From Clitopilus passeckerianus (lineage: Eukaryota > Basidiomycota > Agaricomycetes > Agaricales > Entolomataceae): a stretch of 64,000 nucleotides of DNA. The notes under the pieces are model-generated. The model had not been told where the DNA came from and made no database searches. It saw only the letters and a list, made by a program, of their open reading frames with translations. Position numbers and translations under genes: made by a program. Numbering within the stretch: position 1 is the stretch's first letter; each line of letters begins with the position of its first letter. Location: positions 1 through 64,000 of the forward strand of contig CALYLX010000001.1 in assembly GCA_944990035.1 (NCBI GenBank), given 5' to 3'. This document shows positions 36,527-51,910 of this stretch, in pieces.

Positions 36527-37626
36527 CGCTGTACGGGGGTATAAGGATGTGAGTGAAGAAGGTGGGACTGGCTTAAACCAGCATCACGGTGTGAGAGAAG
36601 AATATGTTTGTCCTAATTTCGCTTGAGAAAACCAAGCGTTCTCATGTTGATCACCTGGCTGATCAGAGTACCACTTGGTGGCACCTTCCGGAGTAACAAA
36701 TGACACGAGGCGCAATACAGTATGGTACTCCAAGGGCTCCAAGACACCGGTAGACGACAATCACTTCCTCAGTAGGCAGGTCCATTGACAGGCGTATACT
36801 GCCATATGAGAGATAATCCACCAATAGATGTGTTCTTTGGAAGAAGAGAAGGTGCTGAAGATTCTTGACAAAGCAACGGCCATCAAACTCGCAAAAATCT
36901 CACACGATAGCTCGCGTCAATTCCTGTGTTAATTTCGCTGATCCCTTCTCACAGATTTACAGAAATATATCGTCAAGCATTTGTGAAGCCTCCAAGAGAA
37001 CCAGGAACTCTAAAGGGTGGGTATTGACACTGATAAGTTGATTCCTGTTGATTCTCGAACAACGGGATCTTGTGCCTGCCAATACAAAAATGTAGGGAAT
37101 TGTCGGATCATTTGCGTCGTTCTCGGAGGGCACAAGGTCTATTCTGGCAGATTTGCACTTGCACTCGAATTGAAGAAGGCACCGTGACGATAAGATTTGA
37201 ATGCCGGCAAAATGACTCGTGGTTGACGACGCTATCTGAATGCTACCAATTCATTTCCCTTGTGGTTCTGATCTAGGCTCGAACGAAAGCCAAGCAAAAG
37301 CACACAGGTGGCTTCTGCGGTGGCTTGGATATTTCATCTAACAATGTAGGGATGTCATGGCTCGTTTCCCCTCGTGTGACATTTAAAGTCATAGAAGAAA
37401 GCTTTTTAGCATCAGGCAGGGAATGGGCTATCAGCAGCAATTGTTCCTCAATCCAAGGGCAATAAGCGAAGACTATGATAGGGTACAGGCATGGAAGTTA
37501 CGATGCAGTTCTTCGAAGTAAAGAGCAAATAATGGAGCTAAAATGGACATAAATCGTCACAGACGGTATACAGCACGCTTTGAACAGATGATGGAATGGG
37601 CGCTCATTAAATTGGGAAAGAGTGTA
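36527..37626. other. Intergenic region, nothing recognised
   Basis: Lies upstream of the seven-helix protein and downstream of the F-box gene. The longest open frame (37070-37276 plus, 68 codons) has no domain support. Confidence 0.4.
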
Positions 37627-39504
37627 TCAGGAATCATCGTCACCATAAACATCCTCAAATTCAGGTTCAACCTGGGCTTCTACGAGGACCCCTAACTCGT
37701 GCAGTCTAGTCATTACTACAGTCGGTATCTCCGCCGCCGCTGTAAGCGATACCGACTGGAACTGTGGGGGCTCGGAATGATCAAGCCGGGCTTGAAGCGT
37801 GTCCACAAGAACGGCGGGGTCCTGATTATAACAGTTCAACCCGGCTAGTTTCCTACAAGGCAGGACGGAGAGGTCGTTCGGGGAGAGGGCGAGGAGGGAA
37901 TTATTAGTGGCTCGGTATAGGGTAAGGCATTGCAAATCGTGAAGGTCGACGAAGAATCTGGTGAACACCTCGGTAGAGGCGTCAATGTCTTCAAGTACAA
38001 GGGACGTGAGTTTCGAGAGAGGAACGGTGGGCGCGGCTTTGTCTTGATGTTCATGCAGCCATGTCAACAGTGGGTCAGCGTTGAGGGGACGGGGGAATGG
38101 AAAGCCGAGATCGAAGAATATTCCTTGAAGGGTCAGTTTCCGTATGTTGGGAACATCAAACATATCCAGGAGCTGAACGGCGTGGTCCGGCTTGGTGAAA
38201 CCGATGGATAGTTCGGCGAGATGGGGAAGCTGTAATTTTGTTTCCGCAAAATTGGATGAATCAGAAACATCTGATTCTTTCGCAGACAGAGATTCGATCT
38301 TGGGACCTCTGCCACCAATGGAGAGCCGCCGAAGGTTTGGACACGCTACGAGGATATCCGTGAATTCGCCCATGGATGGGGCAACGTCACTTGCAAGGTA
38401 CTTCAATTCTAGCGTTTGTAGATTCTGCAGAGAGGAAGCTGCCCAATCGATGTGAACGCCAGCAAATGTAACATCGGTAAGCTTTTCCAGAACTGCGCCG
38501 CCAAAGAAGGGGATCGAAGTCTTCATCTCACGAGGAGAAAAGACAGCATCTACGTTGGCAAAATAAGCATTACACCGGAACAGGTGAACAGCTTCCAGGA
38601 GTGGGGCCGAAGCTACATCGCGCGTGTAGCACAAGAATGCAAATATAGGCATCCATATGTCGCTCAGAAGCTCGAAGCGTTTCCATCTCTTCACATCCGA
38701 TAGAAGGAGGCGCAGGATGGTGTCTACATCCCTCCACTCCAAGTCGTGATCTGATTCGGAAACTTCCCAGTCCCATGATGGGTCACGGAAATCTAAGAGG
38801 ATATCGAGAGGCTGGGTCCGTGAGCGTGAAATCCAATGTGCAGAGCGGGACAATTGCTCTGATGTCGGTGGAAAAGCAATGGTTATCTTGGCCCACAAGG
38901 GACTGGTGGTCAGAGCAATGCGTCTCCATCGCGAAGAGACGTGAGACAATGTCATGGGGAGAAGTGTTGCATCGAGCCGGTCAGAGGTATCGGTAGTTGC
39001 GAAAAGAAATATCTGCGAGACAAGTTCGTCGGGGATTCGGTCCACTGGAGGTGTAGGCGGTCTAAAGCCTGAGCTGAACGAGCTGAACGATCTCCGGAAG
39101 CGCGTATCCGGTTTCTTCGAGTCATGACAGGGGCATAATCGTTGCTGCTGTTGCTTCCTCTTGAGGGTCTGATAGTCCAAGTCATTGTCAGTTGCTGAAC
39201 GCTGGAGGTGAAAACACGACTCACAGGCACGCCCATCTGGGATGGAGTTGGTACGAGGAGAGGGGCAGGCATTTGCCTGTGTGGAGGCGCATGTGTCCCA
39301 ATACGATGGTTTATTAAGTATCGACCTCAGCGGACGCCCGATCGAATCATACACGCCTACCTGGCACGCGAGACAGGGGGAAAGGGATATTTGCCGGGTA
39401 GGATTGCGGGTGAAATTGTGAAATATTCGAGCAAGTATTCCCAAGATAGGATACACACGATCGCCTCGTGTGGATCTGTGGGTCGTGACATGTTGCAAAA
39501 CCAT
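37627..39504 (-). CDS. F-box protein with leucine-rich-repeat-like C-terminus
   Basis: A single 625-residue open frame from ATG 39502-39504. A basic, low-complexity N-terminus (about residues 1-165) includes a Gln-rich patch (KRKQQQQ). An F-box-like motif follows at about 170-225 (DRIPDELVSQIFLFATTD, then LSHVSSRWRRIALTTSPLW), the segment that would bind SKP1 in an SCF ubiquitin ligase. The rest carries irregular leucine-rich repeats such as LEKLTDVTFAGVHI, LQNLQTLELKYL, CPNLRRLSIGG, NIRKLTLQGI and LTSLVLEDI, and ends in an acidic tail EFEDVYGDDDS. Such proteins form a huge, fast-evolving family in Agaricomycetes; targets cannot be predicted. The true N-terminus might be downstream, because a donor-like CAGGTAGG at about 39361 could mark an intron. 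Confidence 0.8.
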   Translation of the reverse strand: MVLQHVTTHRSTRGDRVYPILGILARIFHNFTRNPTRQISLSPCLACQVGVYDSIGRPLRSILNKPSYWDTCASTQANACPSPRTNSIPDGRACESCFHLQRSATDNDLDYQTLKRKQQQQRLCPCHDSKKPDTRFRRSFSSFSSGFRPPTPPVDRIPDELVSQIFLFATTDTSDRLDATLLPMTLSHVSSRWRRIALTTSPLWAKITIAFPPTSEQLSRSAHWISRSRTQPLDILLDFRDPSWDWEVSESDHDLEWRDVDTILRLLLSDVKRWKRFELLSDIWMPIFAFLCYTRDVASAPLLEAVHLFRCNAYFANVDAVFSPREMKTSIPFFGGAVLEKLTDVTFAGVHIDWAASSLQNLQTLELKYLASDVAPSMGEFTDILVACPNLRRLSIGGRGPKIESLSAKESDVSDSSNFAETKLQLPHLAELSIGFTKPDHAVQLLDMFDVPNIRKLTLQGIFFDLGFPFPRPLNADPLLTWLHEHQDKAAPTVPLSKLTSLVLEDIDASTEVFTRFFVDLHDLQCLTLYRATNNSLLALSPNDLSVLPCRKLAGLNCYNQDPAVLVDTLQARLDHSEPPQFQSVSLTAAAEIPTVVMTRLHELGVLVEAQVEPEFEDVYGDDDS

Positions 39505-40617
39505 CGAAATTTACGTGGTAAGGGTGATGACCAACAGATTGCGCCCACACAACAGCACAGAGACCCATAACGCACATACGTCAACTGTTGAGATGATTGC
39601 CGTCTCGGAGGACTTGAGATTCCGCACCTAGAGCTCAGCCTAAATCAAAAAATGCTTATGGCTTTCCCATAGTATTGTGTGGCACCACGAAAGCTATTCC
39701 GTCGAATACGAGCTCCTGGCTGAGATTCAATGCCGTTGCAACTGGAAAATCTCCGAATTTGACCTTTTCAGGGTTGAGCGCTGTGACGGGAGAATAGCCG
39801 TCTCCGGAGCATGCAAGGCGACCACGACACTTTAGGGGCAATCATAGTGGAGCGCTTGGCTGGGTCTGGCTGGACCCATTCGTGGCGGACAGGACGAATC
39901 GAAAGGAGAATGCTAATGTCGATTTTCCTCTTTCAGGAGTGACAGCGCCATGACAAAGCCCATATCTTTCCTGCAAAATTCTCTGACACGGTTTAGGCAG
40001 AAGGCAAAAAGTTGGGTAGCGTCAAGCCAATGGGAGCCACACCGGCTAAAACGCAGACGGGGGCCTGTGTCTTCGGGAAGGCAGAGATGTGCCTTGCCAA
40101 AGTTCGAGCTCCGCCCCGAGGCGGGTTTGACCTCGACGGCCCATCACGCAATGGAAAAATTAGCAAGGCTCAATCTAGCGTCTTGCGCGCTATGAGACTA
40201 TCTAGAATTTCTATGCTGGCATCGAAATTCATTTGCAAGATTTTCTTACTGACCCTCATGCATTTAAATTTTGCCGTGATCTGAACAATTCAATCCAAAC
40301 CACCTGCACTGGGACTGTGGCGCCCACAAAAAACTCATGTTGATGATAATCATACGAATAACACAGCAATCCGTAGAATTCGCAGAAAGGTATAGCTACC
40401 GCGTCTGGGGTTCATCCGGCTATTGTTCTTTCTATAGTGAATTCAAGTTACTCGCCACGTTTATATCCCCGTTCTCTTATCCCAAGTCATGAAATCAAGT
40501 TTTCTATATCAATACATGGGGACGAAGATTTCTTCCAAATAAATTCAAACCAACTCTAAGAATACATCCAATTTTGCTGCCTCTACTCCTTTGCGCCACA
40601 CAATCCTATAAGGTTTT
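39505..40617. other. Intergenic region with possible gene fragments
   Basis: A short minus-strand frame at 39656-39841 has coding-like composition (KFGDFPVATALNLSQELVFD) but no start context or family. A plus-strand frame at 39950-40195 is unsupported. The last 200 bp are AT-rich and should hold the 3' end of the alpha-glucosidase transcript. Confidence 0.3.
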
Positions 40618-44950
<4,333 letters not shown>

Positions 44951-44956
44951 TATAAA
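44951..44956 (+). promoter_or_regulatory. Probable TATA box of the phosphatase gene
   Basis: TATAAA is 88 bp upstream of the ATG at 45044, with a pyrimidine/purine-mixed leader between them. Confidence 0.4.
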
Positions 44957-45043
44957 CCCTTTGAACGCGACGGAGACCCTTTTAAACATTAGACTACCTC
45001 TACATTAACGCATCCCCTCATTTGTCACGAAAAAGCGACGACG

Positions 45044-45724
45044 ATGGCTACCTTCAGACATTCATCATCATCTCACTCTAGTACCACTCCTATAACCAAG
45101 GATATGCAAGTTATTCAGCGAAGAATTAACGCTCTTTCAGCTGTCGACCGTTTTCGACCGCTTACCGCCGTCTGTCCTCGCCCTATTCCAAATTCTTACT
45201 GGGCAACCCCTCTTTTACTTGCTTGCGAGTACCCATGGACACCCAAGAACCCTAACAACCCAAAGCTCGATAGCCTGCTAAGGGCTGGTGTACGGACGTT
45301 CATTGACCTCACTGAGTCGGGCGAACTTATTCCCTATGCATCGCTCCTTGCCAGCCGCGCAAAGCTATTGGGCGTCGACACCGACTCCCTTGAATATCAT
45401 CGCTTCCCGATACGGGACCGGTCCCTCCCGACCTCCATTGACCTCATGTATTCCGTCTTAGACGTCCTCCGAGACAACGAGCACCGCGGCAGGATCAGCG
45501 CTGTTCACTGTCGTGGTGGCATTGGCCGGACTGGAATGGTCATTGGCTGCTGGCTCGTTGAGAGCGGGGCTGCCAGGAACGGAGAGGAAGCTCTCAAGAT
45601 CATCGCCAGGGAATGGTCTACCGTTGAGAAGTGCAAGCGCTACCCTCATAGTCCAGAAACTGGCCCACAGTTCGAGTATGTCTACAACTTCCACCCCAAG
45701 TGCGAGATGGACTTTGCCCACTAG
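45044..45724 (+). CDS. Dual-specificity / tyrosine protein phosphatase
   Basis: An uninterrupted 226-residue frame. After a Ser/Thr-rich start (MATFRHSSSSHSSTTPITKD), the segment RFRPLTAVCPRPIPNSYW leads into a dual-specificity-like fold: the general-acid loop region FPIRDRSLPTS and the CX5R signature HCRGGIGRTG (about residues 159-168), where the Cys forms the phosphoenzyme and the Arg binds phosphate. It continues EALKIIAREW and ends HPKCEMDFAH. At 226 residues it is close to a minimal single-domain enzyme. The substrate is unknown. The stop codon (45722-45724) is followed at once by GTATGT and, 58 bp on, by a good acceptor, which suggests a 3' untranslated intron. Confidence 0.88.
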   Translation: MATFRHSSSSHSSTTPITKDMQVIQRRINALSAVDRFRPLTAVCPRPIPNSYWATPLLLACEYPWTPKNPNNPKLDSLLRAGVRTFIDLTESGELIPYASLLASRAKLLGVDTDSLEYHRFPIRDRSLPTSIDLMYSVLDVLRDNEHRGRISAVHCRGGIGRTGMVIGCWLVESGAARNGEEALKIIAREWSTVEKCKRYPHSPETGPQFEYVYNFHPKCEMDFAH

Positions 45725-46370
45725 GTATGTTCTTCGTCATATGTGACCAGCAAACCTTGTGGCTAACTGTTCTTATTTCCAGTGGACCAGACGTCATCCA
45801 CGAACTGAATTGCATTCAATTCAAGGGTTTGCCACCCAAACGTCATCTGTCATATCATGTCTCGCTTTCATCGCTCTCCACATTTCCGCCATTGGTCGAA
45901 CTCATTCTCTACCTGCATTTTCTTCTCCTTCTGGACTACCTTATGGACTTCCCTTCTCCTAGACTTTAATCTTATCCTATCTTTTCCTCTTCTACGACCT
46001 GTCTCCATAGCATTTCCCTCCATTGATCTTTCCTTGGGCATATCGCACTCACTGTATTTTTGCACATATCGTAGATAGTTCAGTCATTTAGATTCAGGCG
46101 GGTCTTTTAGAATCTTTCTCTAGTCGAGTACACAGGGTTGTTGTAGTTGTCAACCAATGGTATTCTGGGCGTTTTAAATTCAATTCTCGTCGTGTGCTAC
46201 CGAGCCCCTGGAGACCCCTTGAAGGCAGCCGAATGGCCCTGGGGCGATTAGTAAGAATATCCTTATGGAGAAGTGCGGATCATCCACTTTTAGCCCTCCA
46301 AACCGCTGCGCCGTTCTGACTCCTTTGCCAATCCATCCGAAAGTTCCTGGGTTCGAGGCTGGAACGGAAC
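45725..46370. other. 3' untranslated region of the phosphatase gene and spacer
   Basis: Starts with the probable untranslated intron 45725-45782 and continues as pyrimidine-rich DNA (45800-46060). No coding frame is supported. Confidence 0.4.
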
Positions 46371-47736
46371 ATGGACGACGAACGCCACCATTCTGAGAAG
46401 CGTGATAGAGGGTACGGCCGTGAAAGAAGAGAGGATAGAGGATACCCGGATGGTATGTATTTTTCGAAGCAGCCTTTGGATGGTCAAGCTAACCCTCGAT
46501 CTGGTTGCCTCATTTCCTTCCATACTTCTGAATGTTCCCGGACTCGCATGCAAATGTTACACGAACGGCAATATGAATACTGAATAACGTGCATCCGACA
46601 TGTAGACCGCCGACTCGGAAGACATAGGTCAAGGTCTCCGAATTATGAGAGGAAACATCGGCATCGTCACCGGGACTCCGAACCGAAGGATGGCTTAAGA
46701 GAGGGCTCCTACTATTCTGGTTCGCGCCACGGGCGCAGCAGGGAAAGCAGCTCTACCCTTGGGCGTCGAAGTGCTCGGGACCTCCGGGAGTCTAGCCTCA
46801 GTAGCAGTCATCGACATGGGCGTTCTTCCTACAGTGACAACGTCGATGACCTTGATAGGGAACACCGCACAGATTCGCTCTCAGGCTTCGATAAAGATGT
46901 AGAACGAGGCTGGTCTCACTCTGGTCGTCCACATAATGGAGCTCTTGACAATGGGAGATCCACCCGTCAAGTGCCTGCGGACACTCCTGATCAAGTGAGC
47001 ACATATCTCCCCCTTGCCATTCGTTGGGCTAATATCGGGAATTGAGCAGGAAAAATACTCCCGGGGAAAACGCAGAAGGAACCGTAGTAGAAGCCCTCCT
47101 AAAGACAAAATTGTACGTTGTTCTCAGCTGACCCAAGGATTAGTCTGACCTTCGAAGTGTATGTTTACGCATGTAACGTACACCAACATTTTCGCAGGAC
47201 CATGACCGCGTACGGGGCAGCACGCACAGAGATACATCTTCCCGCTCTAGTCGGAAGGAACGGGGAAGGTCTCTTAGAAGCCCTTCCCTGTCCTCACGAT
47301 CTTCCTCTTCAAGCTCGGATTCGGATTTATCTAACGACGGGTCCAACCGTCCCCGTCAAAGGAGCCGACACCGGTCTCGTTCTCGTTCTCCCAGTAAGGC
47401 CAGAGGAAAGGACAGTAGGCATGAACGGCGCCGGAGTCGAGAACGCTCTGAGTCCCGAGAACGACGGAAGAGGAGAAAAGAGAAGAAAAGAAGGTACAGA
47501 GAGAAGGACCGAGACGGAGACGAAAGAAGAAGTATTCTGACAGGCAAAAAGGTGTGTAGGGCCAAAGCGGCCAAAGAGACCTGCGGTGCTTCATTCCCGA
47601 TCTTATCACTGACTGGGCCAATCGCATCGCTTTGACTTTGCAGATTAAATTGAAGGTCAAGAAGGACAAGGGAGACCACGAAAGGGATGCCAAAAGGCAG
47701 GAGCTGCTAAGCTTCCTGAACTCTGCGTTTGAGTAA
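46371..47736 (+). CDS. SR-rich (Arg/Ser) protein, probable mRNA-processing factor
   Basis: Five exons from ATG 46371 (MDDERHHSEKRDRGYGRERRE). The introns (about 46453-46603, 46995-47049, 47114-47196 and 47552-47642) join in frame. The product of about 300 residues is rich in Arg, Ser, Asp and His: RRLGRHRSRSP, GRSRESSS, KRRRNRSRSP, a long Ser run followed by RQRSRHRSRSRSPSK, and ERRRSRERSESRERRKRR. The C-terminus reads IKLKVKKDKGDHERDAKRQ, then ELLSFLNSAFE at 47736, a compact block that looks like the only ordered part. RS domains are typical of splicing regulators located in the nucleus and phosphorylated by SRPK/CLK kinases. No RRM is visible, so it is better called SR-related than a classical SR protein. 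Confidence 0.75.
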
Positions 47737-48082
47737 ATAACTCTTACTTTTCGCGAATTCAGGAGCGTTTATAGTATGAAGTACGCTGTTTTCATTATTT
47801 ATCTCTTTTGTTTTTATGTTCTAGCCAGAATTGAATTTTTATTCTTGCCTCACGACACGAAGATCGGTGAAAGCTGTGAAGGCCTCTGCAGATGCCGTAA
47901 GATGTGGACACCAAAGCGCGAGCGGCGAAAGACGCGCTTTAATCTATTTGACGCAAAGTTTGGTCACGTTGCCATCCTTGCAACGGTTTAAAACGGCAGG
48001 GATCCCCCACTCCACTGCGAACGTCTTCACCTCAAAGACTTCTCCCACTCACTTCTATTCCTAACCTCACTCATCCGAAGGA
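47737..48082. other. Spacer between the SR-rich gene and the 48083 gene
   Basis: An AT-rich 3' end (47740-47850) followed by a probable promoter. Open frames of 71-77 codons here are unsupported. Confidence 0.35.
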
Positions 48083-49441
48083 ATGGCCAAGGAACAGAAG
48101 CCTAGGTCGACCAAGCGCAGCAAGGGAAAGCAGCCAGTCAAGCAAGACGTAACGCACATTTTCTTTGTTGGCACCCTTTGGATCGAAATCTAAATATCAT
48201 TCGTTACAGACTGAAGATGCCGTCGCCGCCCGACGTCTTTTGTGGAGGTGCCAGACATTGCCCTACGCACGCACCGCGCCGACGGCGACTTATTATCCAA
48301 CGCTACAATCAGTTGAGGACCTACCTCTAATAGGTGGCGTCAGCTTCAGCTATCGGGGGAAAGAGGGGATCCGTCTGTCCGAAAGAAATCAGCTCTCAGC
48401 AAAACATTTCAAGAATCGGGACCAACTCATGCCACATTCCAAAGCTAAGAACCTCTCACCGGATTTTGTCGTCCATTTCATGGTCAGTTCATGATCTCAT
48501 TCTACAAATTTAAATCAGCGCTAAATTCCTTTCATCGACTTAGTGGGAAGCATACCCTACCTCCACCTATGCAGTGAGGTTTCCTGAACGCCTATCGCAA
48601 CTGAAATTCGCGAAAGATCTCTGCGAACACCTAGTCCATTTCACCCAGGTATGCATATCATCTCTCGTAGTGCCACCGGTGACTAACTCTATCATAGAAC
48701 GTCGCCCCAACCCTCCAATGCGCAGATCCTGAGTGGTCTCTCGGCCCCGGTGGCAAATACGGCGTGGACGACCTCGCTATCCGTCAGGCCTACACCTCCG
48801 ACGGCGCGAACTGGTATCTCGATGTCCAGGTGTTGCTGTCGCCTGAGGAGTGGACTAGGCGGCCTGAGAACAGGAAGATGATCAACGATGCCTGCGAGTC
48901 GGCCAATGCGGAGGGAGAAGACGCTAGTGTCGAGCCACCCACTGCTTGCGAGAGCTCCCCTGCACCTGTAGCTTCCTCCTCCTATGCCCAAGTCGTGTTC
49001 GCCGTCGGCCCCGTGGCGCCCACCACTGACGTTCTCAGGTCCTCGCCTTCGTCCACCATCCCCGGCCTGTCCCCTACAGATACTCCCAGTCCTGCCAATT
49101 CTCTCGAGCATAATCTCGTCACTCCCTCAACCTCCCCATCGGCTCACTGGGACCAGCAACTTGAAGGATCAGCGAACGTCGAGGCTAAAGCACCTTTGTC
49201 CGTAGAGGATATGTTCGTGTTCGCCTCCGGGGCTCAGGTTGCTGGAGGCGAGATGGTCATGGATGAGGATCCGTTTGCTTTCTTGAGTAGCTTGCCGACC
49301 TACGACGACTTTGATGCCATGTTTGGGACTGCCTCCACTGGCTTCGGAGAATTCGATGGCGTCCAGACGAACGGTGCTGAAGCCTTCGGGGGCTTGGACT
49401 ACTTTACCCAGCCACCGCAAATGTCGGCAGGCTGGCAGTGA
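48083..49441 (+). CDS. Conserved-looking hypothetical protein, function unknown
   Basis: Four exons from ATG 48083 (MAKEQKPRSTKRSKGKQ). A short basic N-terminus is followed after the first intron (about 48149-48209) by an ordered-looking region: LLWRCQTLPYARTAPTATY, then FSYRGKEGIRLSERNQLSAK. Next come a Trp-containing exon (WEAYPTSTYAVRFPERLSQL) and SLGPGGKYGVDDLAIRQAY, then LLSPEEWTRRPENRKMINDA. The second half is Ser/Pro/Ala-rich and acidic, ending GGLDYFTQPPQMSAGWQ, like a disordered activation-type tail. I do not recognise the family and no catalytic motif is visible. Confidence 0.65.
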
Positions 49442-49996
49442 CTTCGAGTTGGTGGAAAGGGAAGGGCGATTACTAGGAAGCGGGAAGGGCTATCTTGGCG
49501 TTTCTCAATGATTTTATAGTTACGATCCTCATGGCTCTAATGATTCTCTTTTATAATCTACCTATTGTATTTAGTTGTACCATATTGTATATACAGACAT
49601 ACGACTAATTATGATTAATTTGTTCGCCATACATATTGTTTGGACGGTATTGTCTCCGTTGCCCACCCACTCGACTTTCCAAAAAGGTTATTGTTGCGCC
49701 TCACAGGCACTGATGCCCACGATCTCCCACCAGCCCCATCAAGTCCCTCTTGCACGCACACAATCTGACCCGACGTCCGATCCTACTGGATGGCATATTC
49801 GCCATTCTGCACCGCGATGTTGCCCGATGACATCAGCTGACTTGACCAACTCTGCGCCTTGTGTTTTTGGTAAGCCGAACTCTCTTGCTTACTGACTACG
49901 ATCTTCACCTGCTTAGAGGCTATTCGCTAGGCTACCAACCCGCAGGAGAACATTTGCAGGAAATATACCACACTAATAGAACTAGAACCTTAAGGA
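49442..49996. other. Intergenic spacer
   Basis: An AT-rich probable 3' end (49500-49640), then the upstream region of the ChaC gene. No gene is supported. Confidence 0.35.
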
Positions 49997-51307
49997 ATGC
50001 CTCACGGATCCTCTGACTCTCCCCCGGCACCATACGTGGTCTTCGGGTATGGGTCGCTGATCTTCAAGGTACGCCTGTACTAAGAGATCGAGATCTCTGA
50101 CTCTAAACTCATGAGTGGCTGGGCATTGTTAGCCTCCACCACATACTATCGCCCAAGGTTTGTAGCTCCGTGCACTCTAAGTTCTCCCTCGTTCTAAGTC
50201 TGGCTGGCAGTACCTGGTTTCTTGAAAGGTTATGTACGCAGATTTGCTCAGAAATCGCATGACCACCGAGGGACACCCGAGGTCAGTCACACTTTGAATG
50301 TCTGTACACCTGTACGAGGCTGAATTGCTGCTTCAAGCGTCCGGGCAGAGTTGTGACTCTAGTCCATAAAGAAGATTGGGATCATTTCTCTGGATCGGTG
50401 AGCTAATTTCTGCCTTAGAAGCAAGGCGTTCCTAATGAGGTTTCTCCGCGATTGACCAGGATGCCTTCCCAGACGAGGATATTGTTTGGGGTAAGATATA
50501 TAATTCCTGTTGTTTCTGCGCTTTTAGGTTCTGATGGCGTACTTTCCCAAAGGCATCGCGTATACCATTGACCCAGCTTATGCTGCAGAAGTTCGAGACT
50601 ACCTAGGTAAGCACGATCAACTAGATAATCCAATTCAGAATCTCATACTAGGAAACCAACTGGACATCAGACTACCGAGAAAAGGTTTACTCTTGAACCG
50701 GCTCTCTTTTTATGTCAATTCCTGATATTTCTATCAGGACGGATATACCCTAGAAATCATAGATATATATGGAGTGGAAGGTGATACCGAGAAGGTTATC
50801 ATACATAATGTCAGTGAAGAATCTCCTCTTCGGCTTCGAAGACGGCTAACGATCATATACAGGCCCAGGTAATCGATAGAATTCCATTATTTGCCCGTTT
50901 CGTTTCTTAACTTTCTCATAGTGCTATGTTGGACGAAGTGATAATCCATCGTTCAGTAAGTGCTCCTCTACTCAAAGAAGCCATCAAATTCTCAGAATTC
51001 CCAGACGGCTCCGAGCCATTAGATCAACTAGCACATAAGATCTGGGAATCTGAAGGTCCTTCGGGGAGGAACAAAGTGAGTTTTGTATGAGATTGTCCCA
51101 ATCCACTTTACGCTGAAATTGCGTTAGGATTACTTGCTTAATCTTGCCAGGGCTGTGCGAGAGCTCTCTCCTAATTCCTTTGACTCGCATTTGTTTGCCC
51201 TGGAAGTAAGGGAATGAAATCGGATTAAAGCCAGGATATTGATATTTTTTGAATAGGCAAAGGTGAAAGCATTGGATGCTGAAGCTGAGGCTAAGCAGGG
51301 ATCCTAG
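49997..51307 (+). CDS. ChaC-type glutathione-specific gamma-glutamylcyclotransferase
   Basis: A cytosolic enzyme that splits glutathione into 5-oxoproline and Cys-Gly. ATG 49997 begins MPHGSSDSPPAPYVVFGYGSL, the YGSL motif marking the cyclotransferase substrate loop. Following short exons give PPPHTIAQ, VPGFLKGYVRRFAQKSHDHR and then GTPE/RPGRVVTLV, which holds the catalytic Glu, split by an intron after the Glu codon. Then WDHFSG, EDIVWG, IAYTIDPAYAAEVRDYL, GYTLEIIDIYG and CYVGRSDNPSF are read. Late exons read SEPLDQLAHKIWESEGPSGRNK and DYLLNLARAVRELSP, then SFDSHLFALE, ending AEAKQGS at 51307. About ten short introns are present, one of them possibly covering 50957-51002. The length of about 240 residues matches the family. 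Confidence 0.88.
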
Positions 51308-51910
51308 ATCTAGCATAGAAGGAGCGTGAGTTATCAGAGATACAATGCATTTCTCATCCCTCTCTCAAAATTTGGACCATGCAAATTTTGCACCTTCGAA
51401 GTTGTGATTGGCGGCCACACTTCAATGTGCCTCTGTGTTGTGGCTGATGAGGCGCACTTAAGTCTAAAGCATCTGCCCCGTTCATTTTCAGAGTAGTCAC
51501 GCATAAATTCCTGGAGATGATTGTCTTTCGCATGGTGGTCGATGGTAGAAAGGCCGAGTCCGCTGAAAATGATCATAACGACTGCTTGGGGCAAATAAAA
51601 GTAAACACCGTCGCGTCGCCGTCCATACTATCCACGACGGCAAGCTGCTGTCAGGCTCGCGGATACCTCGTTGTTGTCGCGCAGCAATTGTAATATCATA
51701 GAATGTGAGTGATTATCATGCCTTAGGGCGTCTCTCTGAGCCTCCAGAATGGCTACTGAAGTCGGACTCTTTTCGCAGTACTTCACGACCCACCGAAAGA
51801 CACCTCCACGACGGCTGCTTTCGACCTTCAAACTCTGGCGACGACCTAGCTTTAGTAAAATCTCCCTCAAGTCGACAACTGGATCGATAAAGTCGCGTGT
51901 ATCAGACGAT
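51308..51910. other. Promoter and possible 5' leader of the dynein-tail gene
   Basis: An in-frame ATG at 51749 would add 54 residues (MATEVGLFSQYFTTHRKTPP) to the dynein-tail protein, but the dynein-like sequence starts after 51911, so most of this is probably 5' untranslated. No other gene is seen. Confidence 0.4.

Noticed and set aside
39656..39841. 61-codon minus-strand frame with coding-like composition
   Set aside because: No neighbouring exons or family; kept only as a remark in the intergenic entry.
40012..40284. 90-codon plus-strand open frame
   Set aside because: Overlaps another frame, no domain, AT-rich flank.
48692..49111. 139-codon minus-strand open frame
   Set aside because: Antisense shadow of the 48083-49441 gene, whose exons have consistent splice sites.
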